Shown piece by piece: positions 1 through 9,145 of a stretch of 64,000 nt of DNA; position 1 is the stretch's first letter; each line of letters opens with the position of its first letter. A program made the translations under genes and the position numbers. The notes beneath the pieces are model-generated. The model saw nothing but the letters and a program-made list of their open reading frames with translations, was not told the origin of the DNA and made no database searches. Source of the stretch: an uncultured Dokdonia sp. (GTDB lineage Bacteria > Bacteroidota > Bacteroidia > Flavobacteriales > Flavobacteriaceae); the NCBI GenBank assembly GCA_947503305.1, contig CANNDF010000002.1, positions 186,001 to 250,000 of the forward strand. The letters run 5' to 3'.

Positions 1-2
1 TT

Positions 3-533
3 GTAGGGGTGCTCTTTTTTGCATTATACATTATAATTATTGCTCTTTTAACGACATTTAGTTTTGGGCTTCAAGCTGCATTTTTTAGAATAGTACGGAT
101 GAAAGAACGTAATATCGCTACACAACAAGGTGTAAATTTTGGGATGTTTTTTAAGAAAAAGTACCTTAAAAAAGTTTTTATTCTGGCCATGGCCCAGATC
201 GGGATTTCAATACTGGCTATTATGCTTTGCGTACTTCCTATCTTCTATGTGATCATTCCCTTACAATTTGCAAGTATCATTTTTGCGTTTCATCCTGAGT
301 TTAGTGTAAATGATATTTATAAAGCTGCCTTTCAGATAGGTAATAAAAAATGGGGAGTCTCTTTTGGGTTGCTTTTGGTTTCGGGTGTTCTAGCAATTAT
401 TATAGGTTTTTTAGCATGTGTTATAGGGATTTATGCTACACTTTCTTTTGCATATTTACCCGCATATTTAATCTATAAAGAGGTTGTAGGCTTTTATGAA
501 GATGAAGATGCAATAGCAAAAATAGGGTCCTGA
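3..533 (+). CDS. Polytopic membrane protein, 5' end outside the window
   Basis: The reading frame is open to the left edge. The track start is a GTG at base 9, and the codons before it (GTA GGG) contain no stop, so the true start very probably lies upstream. The visible 176 residues contain about four hydrophobic segments (near residues 1-25, 55-85, 118-145 and 140-160) separated by short basic loops, and end in an acidic tail (EDEDAIAKIG). This suggests an integral inner-membrane protein with a cytoplasmic C-terminus. No catalytic motif is visible and I do not recognise the family with confidence. It ends about 150 bases before topA on the same strand. Confidence 0.7.
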   Translation, partial: VGVLFFALYIIIIALLTTFSFGLQAAFFRIVRMKERNIATQQGVNFGMFFKKKYLKKVFILAMAQIGISILAIMLCVLPIFYVIIPLQFASIIFAFHPEFSVNDIYKAAFQIGNKKWGVSFGLLLVSGVLAIIIGFLACVIGIYATLSFAYLPAYLIYKEVVGFYEDEDAIAKIGS

Positions 534-687
534 TAAAATTTCTTTTTATTATTTTGATCTAATGGTAAGTGTTTGATTGTCAATATGTTTTAAAGTAATT
601 TTTTTCTGTTCTTTTAGGGAAATTATACGGACTGAAAATTTTAATTAAATTTTTAATCTACTTTTGTAATCCCAAAAAAAGAAAAGT

Positions 688-3177
688 ATGGCAAAGAATC
701 TAGTCATTGTAGAGTCACCTGCAAAGGCAAAAACCATTGAAAAATTTTTAGGCGAAGACTATAAGGTGGAAAGTAGTTTTGGTCATATAGCAGATTTACC
801 TTCTAAAGAATTAGGAGTAAATGTAGATGGTGATTTTAAAGCAAATTATATTGTCTCAGACGACAAGAAAAAAGTTGTAAAAAGATTAAAAGATCTAGCA
901 AAAAAGGCCGAAATGGTATGGCTTGCTAGTGATGAAGATAGAGAAGGAGAAGCGATTGCATGGCACTTGGAGCAAGAACTGGGATTAACTCCAGAGCGTA
1001 CTAAGCGTATCGTTTTTCATGAAATTACAAAAACGGCTATTAAACGTGCTATAGAAAACCCTCGTAAGATAGATTATCATCTGGTCAATGCACAGCAGGC
1101 GAGAAGAGTATTAGATAGATTGGTGGGTTATGAATTATCACCTGTTTTATGGCGTAAGGTAAAAGGAGGATTATCTGCAGGAAGGGTACAATCTGTTTCT
1201 GTACGATTAATTGTAGAACGTGAGCGTGAGATTCAAAAATTTGCTGCCGATGCATCTTATAGAATAGATGCAGAATTTCTAAATCAAAATGGAAAAGCGT
1301 TTAAAGCAAAACTCCCAAAGAATATAGTGACAAAGAATGGCGCTCAAGATTTTCTTTCGAGAAATGCTACTGCGACATTTAAAGTAGCTTCTTTAACAAC
1401 AAAGCCAGCATCTAAATCTCCTGCACCGCCATTTACAACCTCAACACTGCAGCAAGAAGCAAGTCGTAAATTATATTTTTCAGTAAGTAAGACAATGACT
1501 CTCGCACAGCGTTTATATGAAGCAGGACTTATAACATATATGCGTACGGATAGTGTTAATCTTTCTGTAGATGCAAAAAATGCGGCCAAAGCAGAGATAA
1601 TATCTGCCTATGGGGAAAGCTTTAGTAAAGAACGTAATTATAAAGGAAAGTCTAAAGGAGCACAAGAAGCTCATGAGGCAATACGCCCTACTGATTTTTC
1701 ACGTCATACTGTACAAATAGATAGAGATCAGGCACGATTGTATGAATTAATATGGAAACGTGCTATAGCCTCGCAAATGAGCGAAGCAAAATTAGAACGT
1801 ACAAATGTTCAAATAGCATCTTCTGCAGGTACAGATAATCTTACGGCAAATGGAGAAGTACTCAAATTTGAAGGCTTCTTAAAAGTCTATCTGGAAGGTA
1901 GTGATGATGAAGATACAGAAGAAACAGGATTACTACCTGTATTACAACAAGGTGAATCCTTATCAAATAAATATATAACAGCTACTGAGCGTTTTACAAG
2001 ACCTCCTTATCGATATACAGAAGCTTCTCTTGTAAAAAAACTTGAAGAACTTGGGATAGGAAGACCATCTACATATGCACCTACGATTACTACCATTCAA
2101 AATCGTAAGTATGTTGAGAAAGGTACAGTAGATGGAAAAGAGCGTTCTTATGATGTTCTTACATTATCTAATGGGAATGTTTCTGAAAAACAGCTTATAG
2201 AAACTGTTGGGTCTGATAAAGGAAAACTAGTTCCTACAGATGTGGGAATGGTTGTAAATGATTTCTTAGTAAACCACTTTGAAAATATTCTTGATTATAA
2301 CTTTACAGCTAAAGTAGAGCAGGACTTTGATAATATTGCAGAAGGAAAGCAAGAATGGACCAGTATGATGAAGAATTTCTATAAAGATTTTCATCCTCAT
2401 GTAAAAGATGTAGAAAAGAATGCAACACGAGAAGTAGGAGAGCGCGTTTTAGGGACAGATCCTAAAACGGGAAAACCTGTAAGTGTTCGCCTTGGGAAGT
2501 TTGGGCCTATGGTACAAATAGGAACTGTTGAGGACGAAGAAAAGCCTCAATTTGCAAGTCTTGGTCCAGACCAGCAGTTGAATAGTATTACCTTTGAAGA
2601 AGCGATGGATCTCTTTAAACTTCCTAAAGATTTAGGGGCTTATGAGGGAGAAGAAGTTCAAGTGAATAATGGACGTTTTGGACCTTATGTTCGTTTTGGG
2701 AAAATGTTTGTCTCTTTACCTAAAGGGCGTGACCCTATGGCTGTAGATCTTGAAGAGGCCATTACCTATATCAAAGAAAAACAAGCTGCGGATGCTCCTA
2801 TATATGTATATGAAGAGCTACCAGTACAAAAGGGAACTGGACGTTTTGGACCTTTTATAAAATGGAATGGAATGTTTATTAACGTAAATAAAAAATACGA
2901 TTTTGATAATCTTTCTGATGCTGATATCGTGCAACTTATAGAAGATAAAAAACAAAAAGAAATAGATAAGGTTATCCATAATTTTGAGGCAGAAGGGATT
3001 CGTGTAGAAAAAGCGCGATGGGGAAGATCAAATATTATTAAAGGTAAAATTAAGATTGAACTTCCTAAAACTGTAGATGCAGCAAAGCTTACACTAGAAG
3101 AAGTGCAAGATATTATCGAAAAACAAGGCCCTAAAAAGAAACCAGCTCGTAAAAAAGCAACTACAAAAAAGAAATAA
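688..3177 (+). CDS. topA: DNA topoisomerase I (type IA)
   Basis: Relaxes negatively supercoiled DNA by cutting and rejoining one strand. The 829-residue protein has an N-terminal TOPRIM domain (VESPAKAKTI near residue 8, DEDREGEA at 82-89) and the type IA active-site signature LITYMRTDS, with Tyr284 as the nucleophile. The C-terminus carries glycine/phenylalanine-rich topoisomerase repeats (GRFGPYV, GRFGPFIKW) instead of cysteine zinc fingers, and ends in a lysine-rich tail (KKKPARKKATTKKK), as I expect for Bacteroidota TopA. A TACTTTTG element about 22 bases before the ATG resembles a Bacteroidota -7 box, without a clear -33 partner. The next gene starts three bases after the stop, so the two are probably cotranscribed. 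Confidence 0.97.
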   Translation: MAKNLVIVESPAKAKTIEKFLGEDYKVESSFGHIADLPSKELGVNVDGDFKANYIVSDDKKKVVKRLKDLAKKAEMVWLASDEDREGEAIAWHLEQELGLTPERTKRIVFHEITKTAIKRAIENPRKIDYHLVNAQQARRVLDRLVGYELSPVLWRKVKGGLSAGRVQSVSVRLIVEREREIQKFAADASYRIDAEFLNQNGKAFKAKLPKNIVTKNGAQDFLSRNATATFKVASLTTKPASKSPAPPFTTSTLQQEASRKLYFSVSKTMTLAQRLYEAGLITYMRTDSVNLSVDAKNAAKAEIISAYGESFSKERNYKGKSKGAQEAHEAIRPTDFSRHTVQIDRDQARLYELIWKRAIASQMSEAKLERTNVQIASSAGTDNLTANGEVLKFEGFLKVYLEGSDDEDTEETGLLPVLQQGESLSNKYITATERFTRPPYRYTEASLVKKLEELGIGRPSTYAPTITTIQNRKYVEKGTVDGKERSYDVLTLSNGNVSEKQLIETVGSDKGKLVPTDVGMVVNDFLVNHFENILDYNFTAKVEQDFDNIAEGKQEWTSMMKNFYKDFHPHVKDVEKNATREVGERVLGTDPKTGKPVSVRLGKFGPMVQIGTVEDEEKPQFASLGPDQQLNSITFEEAMDLFKLPKDLGAYEGEEVQVNNGRFGPYVRFGKMFVSLPKGRDPMAVDLEEAITYIKEKQAADAPIYVYEELPVQKGTGRFGPFIKWNGMFINVNKKYDFDNLSDADIVQLIEDKKQKEIDKVIHNFEAEGIRVEKARWGRSNIIKGKIKIELPKTVDAAKLTLEEVQDIIEKQGPKKKPARKKATTKKK

Positions 3178-3180
3178 TCT

Positions 3181-4347
3181 ATGGCTTTTGATGTATTATT
3201 GCCAGTTGCAGATATGGTTGTTGCACATATCCAATTACTGCATCATCAATGTATAGGAAACTCGATTAGAGTACATAGTCCGCAAAACGGTTTTCCCGAT
3301 TTAGAAGGAGTTCAAATAGCTATAATTGGCTTACGCGAAAATAGGCGCGATCAGAACCATTTAGGAGAATCATTATCGTTTACAGAGATTAGGCGTGCTT
3401 TTTATGAATTATTTCCAGGGAATTGGCATGCTACTATAGCCGATCTTGGTGATGTAGATAAAGGGGAACGTGTAGAAGACACCTATTTTATAGTAAAGCA
3501 ACTCACAGAAACTTTAGTAAAAAAAGGAATTATACCTGTGTTTTTGGGAGGCAGTCAAGATTTAGTGTACCCTATATATAGAGCCTATGATCAATTAGAT
3601 CAAATGGTAAATTTGGTAAATGTAGATAGCCGTTTTGATATAGGAGATTCTAATAAACCTTTACAACATCGTTCATATGTAGGGAGAATTATTGTAGATA
3701 AACCCTATAACCTGTTTAACTATAGTAATCTAGGATTTCAAACATATTTTAACCCTCAAGAGGAGATTGATCTCATGGATCGATTGCATTTTGATGCCTA
3801 TCGCTTGGGAAATGTTGCAGCGCATATCAATAGTGTAGAACCAGTAATGCGCGATGCAGATATTGTATCAATAGATATGGGCACGATAAAAAGTAGTGAA
3901 CTAAGTTATAGACATAATAAAGCCCCTAATGGCTTTGATGGGAAAGAAATCTGTGCTATATGTCGTTATGCGGGGATAAGTGATCGTGTTGGAGTATTTG
4001 GGGTATTTGAATATAAAAATGATGTGCAGGAAGAAACGGCAGCAATGTTGGTTGCACAGATGCTCTGGTATTTTATAGAAGGTGTTAATTTTCGCGCAAG
4101 CGAAAACTTAGATGTAGAAAAAGGAAATTTTATAACGTATCAAGTGCCTGTTGATGATGAGGTACTTACGTTTTATAAGAGCGAAAAAACAGAAAGATGG
4201 TGGATTGAGATACCATTTATTTCAGGTTTGAATAATAAATTGAAAAGGCACACGTTATTACCTTGCACGTACCAAGACTATCTAGAGGCATGCAATCAAA
4301 ATATTCCAGAAAGATGGTTTAAGGCACGTAAAAAGAATGAGGTATAA
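3181..4347 (+). CDS. Arginase/formimidoylglutamase-fold protein with degenerate metal site
   Basis: The 388-residue sequence has the ureohydrolase layout and would usually be annotated formimidoylglutamase. The manganese signatures are altered: the GGDH position reads GGSQD (Gln126), the DxHxD position reads DSRFD (Arg151 in place of His, with Asp149 and Asp153 kept), and the DxD position reads DMG (Asp232 kept, Gly234). In true arginases these residues hold two Mn ions, so I infer weak or absent hydrolase activity and possibly a binding or scaffolding role. It sits three bases after topA and just before gldK. No histidine-degradation genes are nearby, which also argues against a HutG role. 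Confidence 0.75.
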   Translation: MAFDVLLPVADMVVAHIQLLHHQCIGNSIRVHSPQNGFPDLEGVQIAIIGLRENRRDQNHLGESLSFTEIRRAFYELFPGNWHATIADLGDVDKGERVEDTYFIVKQLTETLVKKGIIPVFLGGSQDLVYPIYRAYDQLDQMVNLVNVDSRFDIGDSNKPLQHRSYVGRIIVDKPYNLFNYSNLGFQTYFNPQEEIDLMDRLHFDAYRLGNVAAHINSVEPVMRDADIVSIDMGTIKSSELSYRHNKAPNGFDGKEICAICRYAGISDRVGVFGVFEYKNDVQEETAAMLVAQMLWYFIEGVNFRASENLDVEKGNFITYQVPVDDEVLTFYKSEKTERWWIEIPFISGLNNKLKRHTLLPCTYQDYLEACNQNIPERWFKARKKNEV

Positions 4348-4391
4348 CCAGTACTAACTAAAAATAGAAACAAAGGTTTTAGGAAAATAAA

Positions 4392-4422
4392 TTGTTTATT
4401 TCAAAATAAATAAATAGGTTTA
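4392..4422 (+). promoter_or_regulatory. Putative Bacteroidota-type promoter for the gld operon
   Basis: A TTG at 4392-4394, a 20-base spacer and TAGGTTTA at 4415-4422 match the Bacteroidota consensus TTG-N19/20-TAnnTTTG except for the last base. It lies about 35 bases before the gldK ATG. The spacing matches other predicted promoters in this window. Confidence 0.45.
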
Positions 4423-4456
4423 CGACCTAAAATCTAGAATACTTAACCTATATCCT

Positions 4457-5833
4457 ATGAAAAAGTATGTTGCATTTATTGCGATAATAGCTTTGTTATA
4501 CAGTTGTGGCAAAGGTGATCGAGGAGAGCTCGTCGGTGTTAAAGGCAAAAGCTGGCACCCAGAAAAACCCTATGGAATGACCCTCATCTCAGGAGGAGCA
4601 TTTATAATGGGTAAGAGTGACGATGATATCGCAGCCGTTGAAGACGCGCCTACAAAAACGGTAACTGTTCGTTCTTTCTATATGGACGAAACTGAAATTA
4701 CAAATTCTGAGTACAGACAGTTTGTAGAGTGGGTAAAAGACTCAGTAGTTAGAACAAAACTTGCTATTCTAGCCGATGAACTAGGAGAAACTCCTGGCGG
4801 TGATGGTGGTACTATTGGTGATTTTGCATTTAATGATGCAGATCCAGAAAATATGACCCCATATGAGCAATACATGTATGATAACTACTATGGGCTAGGC
4901 GAAACTGGTTATGAAGGACGTAGGCTCAATAAAGAGATAGATCTTATTTGGGACACCTCTGAGTATCCAGATGAGTACTACTCAGAAGTAATGGATACAA
5001 TGTATATCCCATTAGAAGAAGCTTATAATGGACAACGTACCATAGATGTAGATAAATTAGAGTTTAGATATACCTATCTAGACATTGAGGCAGCTGCAAG
5101 ACAAAAAAATGGAAAACGTAAAGATTACATTAAAACAGAACGTGTAAAAGTATATCCAGATACAACCGTATGGATCAAAGATTTTGCATATTCTTACAAT
5201 GAACCTATGCACAATGATTACTTCTGGCATGATGCCTATGGTGATTATCCAGTAGTAGGTGTCGATTGGATGCAAGCAAAAGCATTTTGCGAGTGGAGAA
5301 CTCTTCACAAGAATGAATATCAAAAAACAAAAAAGAGACAATTTGTAAATCGTTTTAGACTTCCTGGAGAAGCTGAGTGGGAATATGCTGCTCGAGGAGG
5401 ATTAGAAGGGGGAGATTTTCCATGGGGAGGTCCTTATGCAAAAAATGATAGAGGATGTTTCTTAGCAAACTTTAAACCACTACGAGGAGATTATGGTGCA
5501 GATCAAGCACTCTATACAGTAGAGGCAAACTCTTACGAGCCTAACGATTATAACTTATATAATATGGCAGGTAACGTAGCAGAGTGGGTAGCTTCTTCGT
5601 ATGATCCAAACTCGTATGAATATATGTCTACTATGAATCCTAATGTAAATGACCTTACGAATAAGAGAAAGGTAATACGTGGAGGATCATGGAAAGATGT
5701 TGCTTACTTCCTACAGGTAAGCTCACGTGACTATGAATATCAAGATTCAGCACGTAGTTATATCGGTTTTAGAACCGTACAAGATTTCTTAGGATTAGAT
5801 GAAAAAGTAAATCTTAGGAAAGCACCAAAATAG
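4457..5833 (+). CDS. gldK: Gliding motility/T9SS outer-membrane lipoprotein GldK
   Basis: The 458-residue protein starts with a lipoprotein signal peptide (lipobox LLYSC, Cys17), followed by a formylglycine-generating-enzyme-like (sulfatase-modifying factor) fold: GMTLISGGAFIMG, FRLPGEAEWEYAARGG, NMAGNVAEWV and VIRGGSW are all present. In the known family GldK (PorK) forms, with GldN, the periplasmic ring of the type IX secretion system attached to the outer membrane. It is the first gene of a gldKLMN block in the order seen across gliding Flavobacteriia. The fold is shared with FGE enzymes, but the GldK role rests on this context and the lipoprotein N-terminus. Confidence 0.95.
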   Translation: MKKYVAFIAIIALLYSCGKGDRGELVGVKGKSWHPEKPYGMTLISGGAFIMGKSDDDIAAVEDAPTKTVTVRSFYMDETEITNSEYRQFVEWVKDSVVRTKLAILADELGETPGGDGGTIGDFAFNDADPENMTPYEQYMYDNYYGLGETGYEGRRLNKEIDLIWDTSEYPDEYYSEVMDTMYIPLEEAYNGQRTIDVDKLEFRYTYLDIEAAARQKNGKRKDYIKTERVKVYPDTTVWIKDFAYSYNEPMHNDYFWHDAYGDYPVVGVDWMQAKAFCEWRTLHKNEYQKTKKRQFVNRFRLPGEAEWEYAARGGLEGGDFPWGGPYAKNDRGCFLANFKPLRGDYGADQALYTVEANSYEPNDYNLYNMAGNVAEWVASSYDPNSYEYMSTMNPNVNDLTNKRKVIRGGSWKDVAYFLQVSSRDYEYQDSARSYIGFRTVQDFLGLDEKVNLRKAPK

Positions 5834-5911
5834 TATATAATTTACCCCAAAATCATATAATTATTATTTAAACTAAATCACAAAACTTAACTAAACTAAA
5901 AACTACTTATT

Positions 5912-6541
5912 ATGGCAAAGTCAAAATCTGGAAAGAAATTTATGAATATGGTCTACGGACTAGGAGCAGCAATTGTAATCATAGGAGCACTTTTTAAAAT
6001 TATGCACTGGGATTACGGAAACGAGATGTTAATTGTTGGTCTGGTAACTGAAGCTATCGTATTTGCAATTTCTGCATTTGAACCAGTAGACGAAGACCTT
6101 GATTGGTCACTAGTATATCCAGAATTAGCTGGAGGTCTAGGAAAAGGTAAAAAAGAAAAACCTCAAGATGCTGAAGGTCTTTTATCAAAAAAACTTGATG
6201 AAATGCTTAAAGGTGCTAAAATAGATTCAGAACTAATGACTAGTCTTGGAGACAGTATCAGAAGTTTTGAAGGTGCTGCCAAAGGAATGGCCCCTACTGC
6301 TGAAGCTATGAGTTCTACAAAAAAGTATAGCGAAGAGATGGCTCTTGCAGCTGCTCAAATGGAATCATTAAACAGCCTTTATAAAGTACAGGTAGAATCT
6401 TCTAGCCGTCAAGCTGAAATTAATGAACAAGTGACTACCAATGCGGGAAAACTTAAAGAACAAATGGAAAGTCTTGCGACAAACCTTTCTTCTTTAAATG
6501 GCGTGTATGGCGGTATGTTATCTGCAATGTCTAAAAACTAA
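5912..6541 (+). CDS. gldL: Gliding motility/T9SS motor protein GldL
   Basis: This 209-residue inner-membrane protein has two closely spaced transmembrane helices (about residues 14-32 and 38-56) followed by a long cytoplasmic helical/coiled-coil region. In the family GldL pairs with GldM as the proton-driven motor of gliding and type IX secretion. The conserved membrane glutamate is visible as Glu47 in LVTEAIVF, and the FKIMHWDYG loop between the helices is typical. It lies 78 bases after gldK and 45 before gldM on the same strand. The C-terminus is rich in Met, Ala and Ser, as expected for GldL. Confidence 0.95.
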   Translation: MAKSKSGKKFMNMVYGLGAAIVIIGALFKIMHWDYGNEMLIVGLVTEAIVFAISAFEPVDEDLDWSLVYPELAGGLGKGKKEKPQDAEGLLSKKLDEMLKGAKIDSELMTSLGDSIRSFEGAAKGMAPTAEAMSSTKKYSEEMALAAAQMESLNSLYKVQVESSSRQAEINEQVTTNAGKLKEQMESLATNLSSLNGVYGGMLSAMSKN

Positions 6542-6586
6542 TTTTTGTTTTTAATACTTAATAATTAACTAAAAACAAAACTAGAC

Positions 6587-8143
6587 ATGGCAGGAGGAAA
6601 ATTATCTGCAAGGCAGAAAATGATAAATCTGATGTATTTGGTGTTTATAGCAATGCTAGCACTAAATATGTCTAAAGAAGTACTATCGGCTTTTGGATCG
6701 ATTAACGATAAACTAGCAAGAGCAAACGGTAGTTTTAATGATAAGAATACATTAGCACTTAACAATCTTACAGCTAAAGCTGGAGAATCAGAAGAATTTG
6801 CGGCAAATGCAAAAATGGCGCAAGATGCTTCTAGTTTATCTAATGAATACTATACATATCTTGATGGATTAAAAGCAACACTTTTATCTGACTCTAAAGA
6901 TCCAACTGATTATGAATCAATGGATAAATCTCAATTTCTTGATGAGTTATTTTACAAGGGTGGTAAGGTAACACCAGATGGACAAGAGTTCTTAGATAAA
7001 ATGGATACCTATCGTAATGGTATGGTTTCTTTAATAGGAGATAAAAATAAAGAGATATCTGATCAAATTAAGCTAGATTTTGATACTGGTGATATTAAAG
7101 ATACTGAAGGAGTTACAAAAGATTATATCAGTTACCACTTTGTTGGATTCCCTTCTGTCTCTTCATTAACAAAAATGACGCAACTTCAAAATGATATTAA
7201 AGTAGTAGAGAATGAATTATTGTCATCTTTACTATCTGGAGGTCTAACTAAGTTAGCATCATACGATAACTATACAACATTATTAGAGCAACCTAAAGGT
7301 GCTTGGATTTCTGGAGAACAGTTTACGGGGTCTATTGCATTAGGTAGAAAAGATAATGCTACTAAGCCAAGTCGTGTAGAGCTGAAGTTAGATGGTCGTA
7401 CTTTAAGTGAAAGTCAGTACGAAACTACAAATGGAAAAGTAACCCTAAAAGTAGGTTCAGGTAATCCAGGTGAACATAAAATTACTGGAACATTATTTTA
7501 TGCTCAAGATGGAAAAGAGATTGAAGTTCCAGTAGAACAATCTTTTACAACAATTGGAAAACCTAATGCAGCTACTATTTCTGCAGATAAAATGAATGTG
7601 GTATACCGTGGTGTTGTTAATCCAATGACGATATCTATGGATGGAGTTTCTAACAACAACATATCTGCTAGTGCTCCAGGAGGAGTTCTTACAAAGGTTT
7701 CTGGTAGTAAATATGAAATCCGCCCAGGAACAGGAAAAGAAATTAAAATTAGTGTTACAGGTAAGATAGATGGTAATTCATACCCTTCTTCTTCTACCTT
7801 CCGTATCAAAGATATTCCACGTCCTACAGGAACGATGCGTAACGATGATTCTGGAAGTTTGAAAATGTCAAGAGAGGCTGTAGGAGGTGCACCAGTAGGA
7901 GCTACTTTAGTTGATTTTGATTTTGATCTGACACTTAATGTAAATAGCTTTAAGTTTAAAGCACCAGGTGCTGCAACAGTATTGGTACAAGGAAACAAAC
8001 TAAATACAGCGGCAAAAAATGCACTTAAAAAAGCGCGAAGAGGATCTATCGTACAGATATTTGATATCAAAGCAAAAATCCAAGGAAACTCTGGATACAA
8101 TTTAAGAAAGATATCTCCCGTTCTTATTGAGTTAACAAACTAA
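6587..8143 (+). CDS. gldM: Gliding motility/T9SS periplasmic shaft protein GldM
   Basis: The 518-residue protein has one N-terminal transmembrane helix (MYLVFIAMLALNMSKEVL, about residues 12-29) and a large periplasmic part. The latter comprises a helical domain followed by beta-rich domains with repeated short strands, consistent with the four-domain GldM rod that spans the periplasm from GldL to the GldK/GldN ring. The length matches the family. It is followed after 16 bases by gldN. The start MAGGKLSARQKMINLMYLV is the usual GldM N-terminus. Confidence 0.95.
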   Translation: MAGGKLSARQKMINLMYLVFIAMLALNMSKEVLSAFGSINDKLARANGSFNDKNTLALNNLTAKAGESEEFAANAKMAQDASSLSNEYYTYLDGLKATLLSDSKDPTDYESMDKSQFLDELFYKGGKVTPDGQEFLDKMDTYRNGMVSLIGDKNKEISDQIKLDFDTGDIKDTEGVTKDYISYHFVGFPSVSSLTKMTQLQNDIKVVENELLSSLLSGGLTKLASYDNYTTLLEQPKGAWISGEQFTGSIALGRKDNATKPSRVELKLDGRTLSESQYETTNGKVTLKVGSGNPGEHKITGTLFYAQDGKEIEVPVEQSFTTIGKPNAATISADKMNVVYRGVVNPMTISMDGVSNNNISASAPGGVLTKVSGSKYEIRPGTGKEIKISVTGKIDGNSYPSSSTFRIKDIPRPTGTMRNDDSGSLKMSREAVGGAPVGATLVDFDFDLTLNVNSFKFKAPGAATVLVQGNKLNTAAKNALKKARRGSIVQIFDIKAKIQGNSGYNLRKISPVLIELTN

Positions 8144-8159
8144 TATTATAAGATATATT

Positions 8160-9050
8160 ATGAATCTTAAGAATCTAATACTAATCGCATTTGCTTTTGT
8201 CATGACGACATCGGTTTTTGCTCAGGGAAATATCCTGAATGCAAAAACACCTGATGAGATGTTTGAGAGTACAGATGAGCAAATAGAAAATGATAACGAC
8301 GCTCCACTTCCATATGGATATGTAGAGAAAAGAGATGTTCTTTGGTCTAAAAACACATGGGAGGTCGTTGACTTAGATGAGCGTGTGAATTTTCCATTGT
8401 ACTATCCTGTCGATACCGTTAATATAGGTTCTGATAGACGATCACTATACGATGTTCTTATTAAGAATATTAAAAGTGGTGAGATAGATGCTATCTATAC
8501 AGATTCATATTTTACGGAAAAAATCACCTTAGATGATATCTCTGCGGCATTATCTGTTACTGATACAACAGATGATGGATATAGAGAACTTAACGAAGGA
8601 TTACCTATTTCTGATTATAATATAGAAACACGTCGTATCACTGCTTATGATATTCAAGCATATCATATACGTGGATACTGGTATGTAGATAAACGTCAGG
8701 GAGAGTTAAAGTATCGTTTATTAGGTTTAGCTCCAGTTTCTGGAGATGTAAACTTCTTAGATGATCCTACACAAGAAAATATCGAACTTTTCTGGGTTTG
8801 GTTTCCAGGTGCAAGAGAAATTTTGCATAAGGCTAAAGCGTTTAATAGGAAAAATACATCCATGCCTATATCATTTGATCATTTACTAAACAGTAGGCGC
8901 TTTAATGGAATCGTATATAAAGATGATAACGTTCAAGGCGATAGGCGAGTAAAAGATTATATCAATAATAATGCGATGATGCAACTCTTGGAGTCTACTC
9001 GCATTAAAGAAACGATACGTAATCTTGAACAAGATCTCTGGAATTACTAA
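8160..9050 (+). CDS. gldN: Gliding motility/T9SS ring protein GldN
   Basis: The 296-residue protein has a cleavable signal peptide (MNLKNLILIAFAFVMTTSVFAQ). Mature-sequence motifs include RDVLWSKNTWEVVDLDERVN, which is typical of the GldN/PorN family. In known systems it joins GldK to form the periplasmic ring core of the type IX secretion apparatus. It is the last gene of the gld block and is followed by a strong intrinsic terminator, so gldKLMN is probably one transcript with its 3' end at about 9106. Confidence 0.95.
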   Translation: MNLKNLILIAFAFVMTTSVFAQGNILNAKTPDEMFESTDEQIENDNDAPLPYGYVEKRDVLWSKNTWEVVDLDERVNFPLYYPVDTVNIGSDRRSLYDVLIKNIKSGEIDAIYTDSYFTEKITLDDISAALSVTDTTDDGYRELNEGLPISDYNIETRRITAYDIQAYHIRGYWYVDKRQGELKYRLLGLAPVSGDVNFLDDPTQENIELFWVWFPGAREILHKAKAFNRKNTSMPISFDHLLNSRRFNGIVYKDDNVQGDRRVKDYINNNAMMQLLESTRIKETIRNLEQDLWNY

Positions 9051-9074
9051 ATACCATTGAATAAAATTTTAAAG

Positions 9075-9107
9075 GCCATTCAAATTATATTTGAATGGCT
9101 TTTTTTA
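9075..9107 (+). terminator. Intrinsic terminator after gldN
   Basis: Two perfectly complementary 10-base arms (GCCATTCAAA at 9075-9084 and TTTGAATGGC at 9090-9099) enclose a 5-base loop and are followed by an unbroken T run. It lies 25 bases after the gldN stop and closes the gld operon. Confidence 0.9.
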
Positions 9108-9145
9108 TGAATAGACACTATAAACATTAATAGTATCTTCGCGAT

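Noticed and set aside
3181-4347. Functional formimidoylglutamase of histidine breakdown (HutG)
   Set aside because: Three metal-ligand positions are changed and no hut genes are nearby.
7504-8100. 198-residue minus-strand ORF over gldM
   Set aside because: Shadow frame of gldM; composition is typical of reverse-strand translation and no domain is recognisable.
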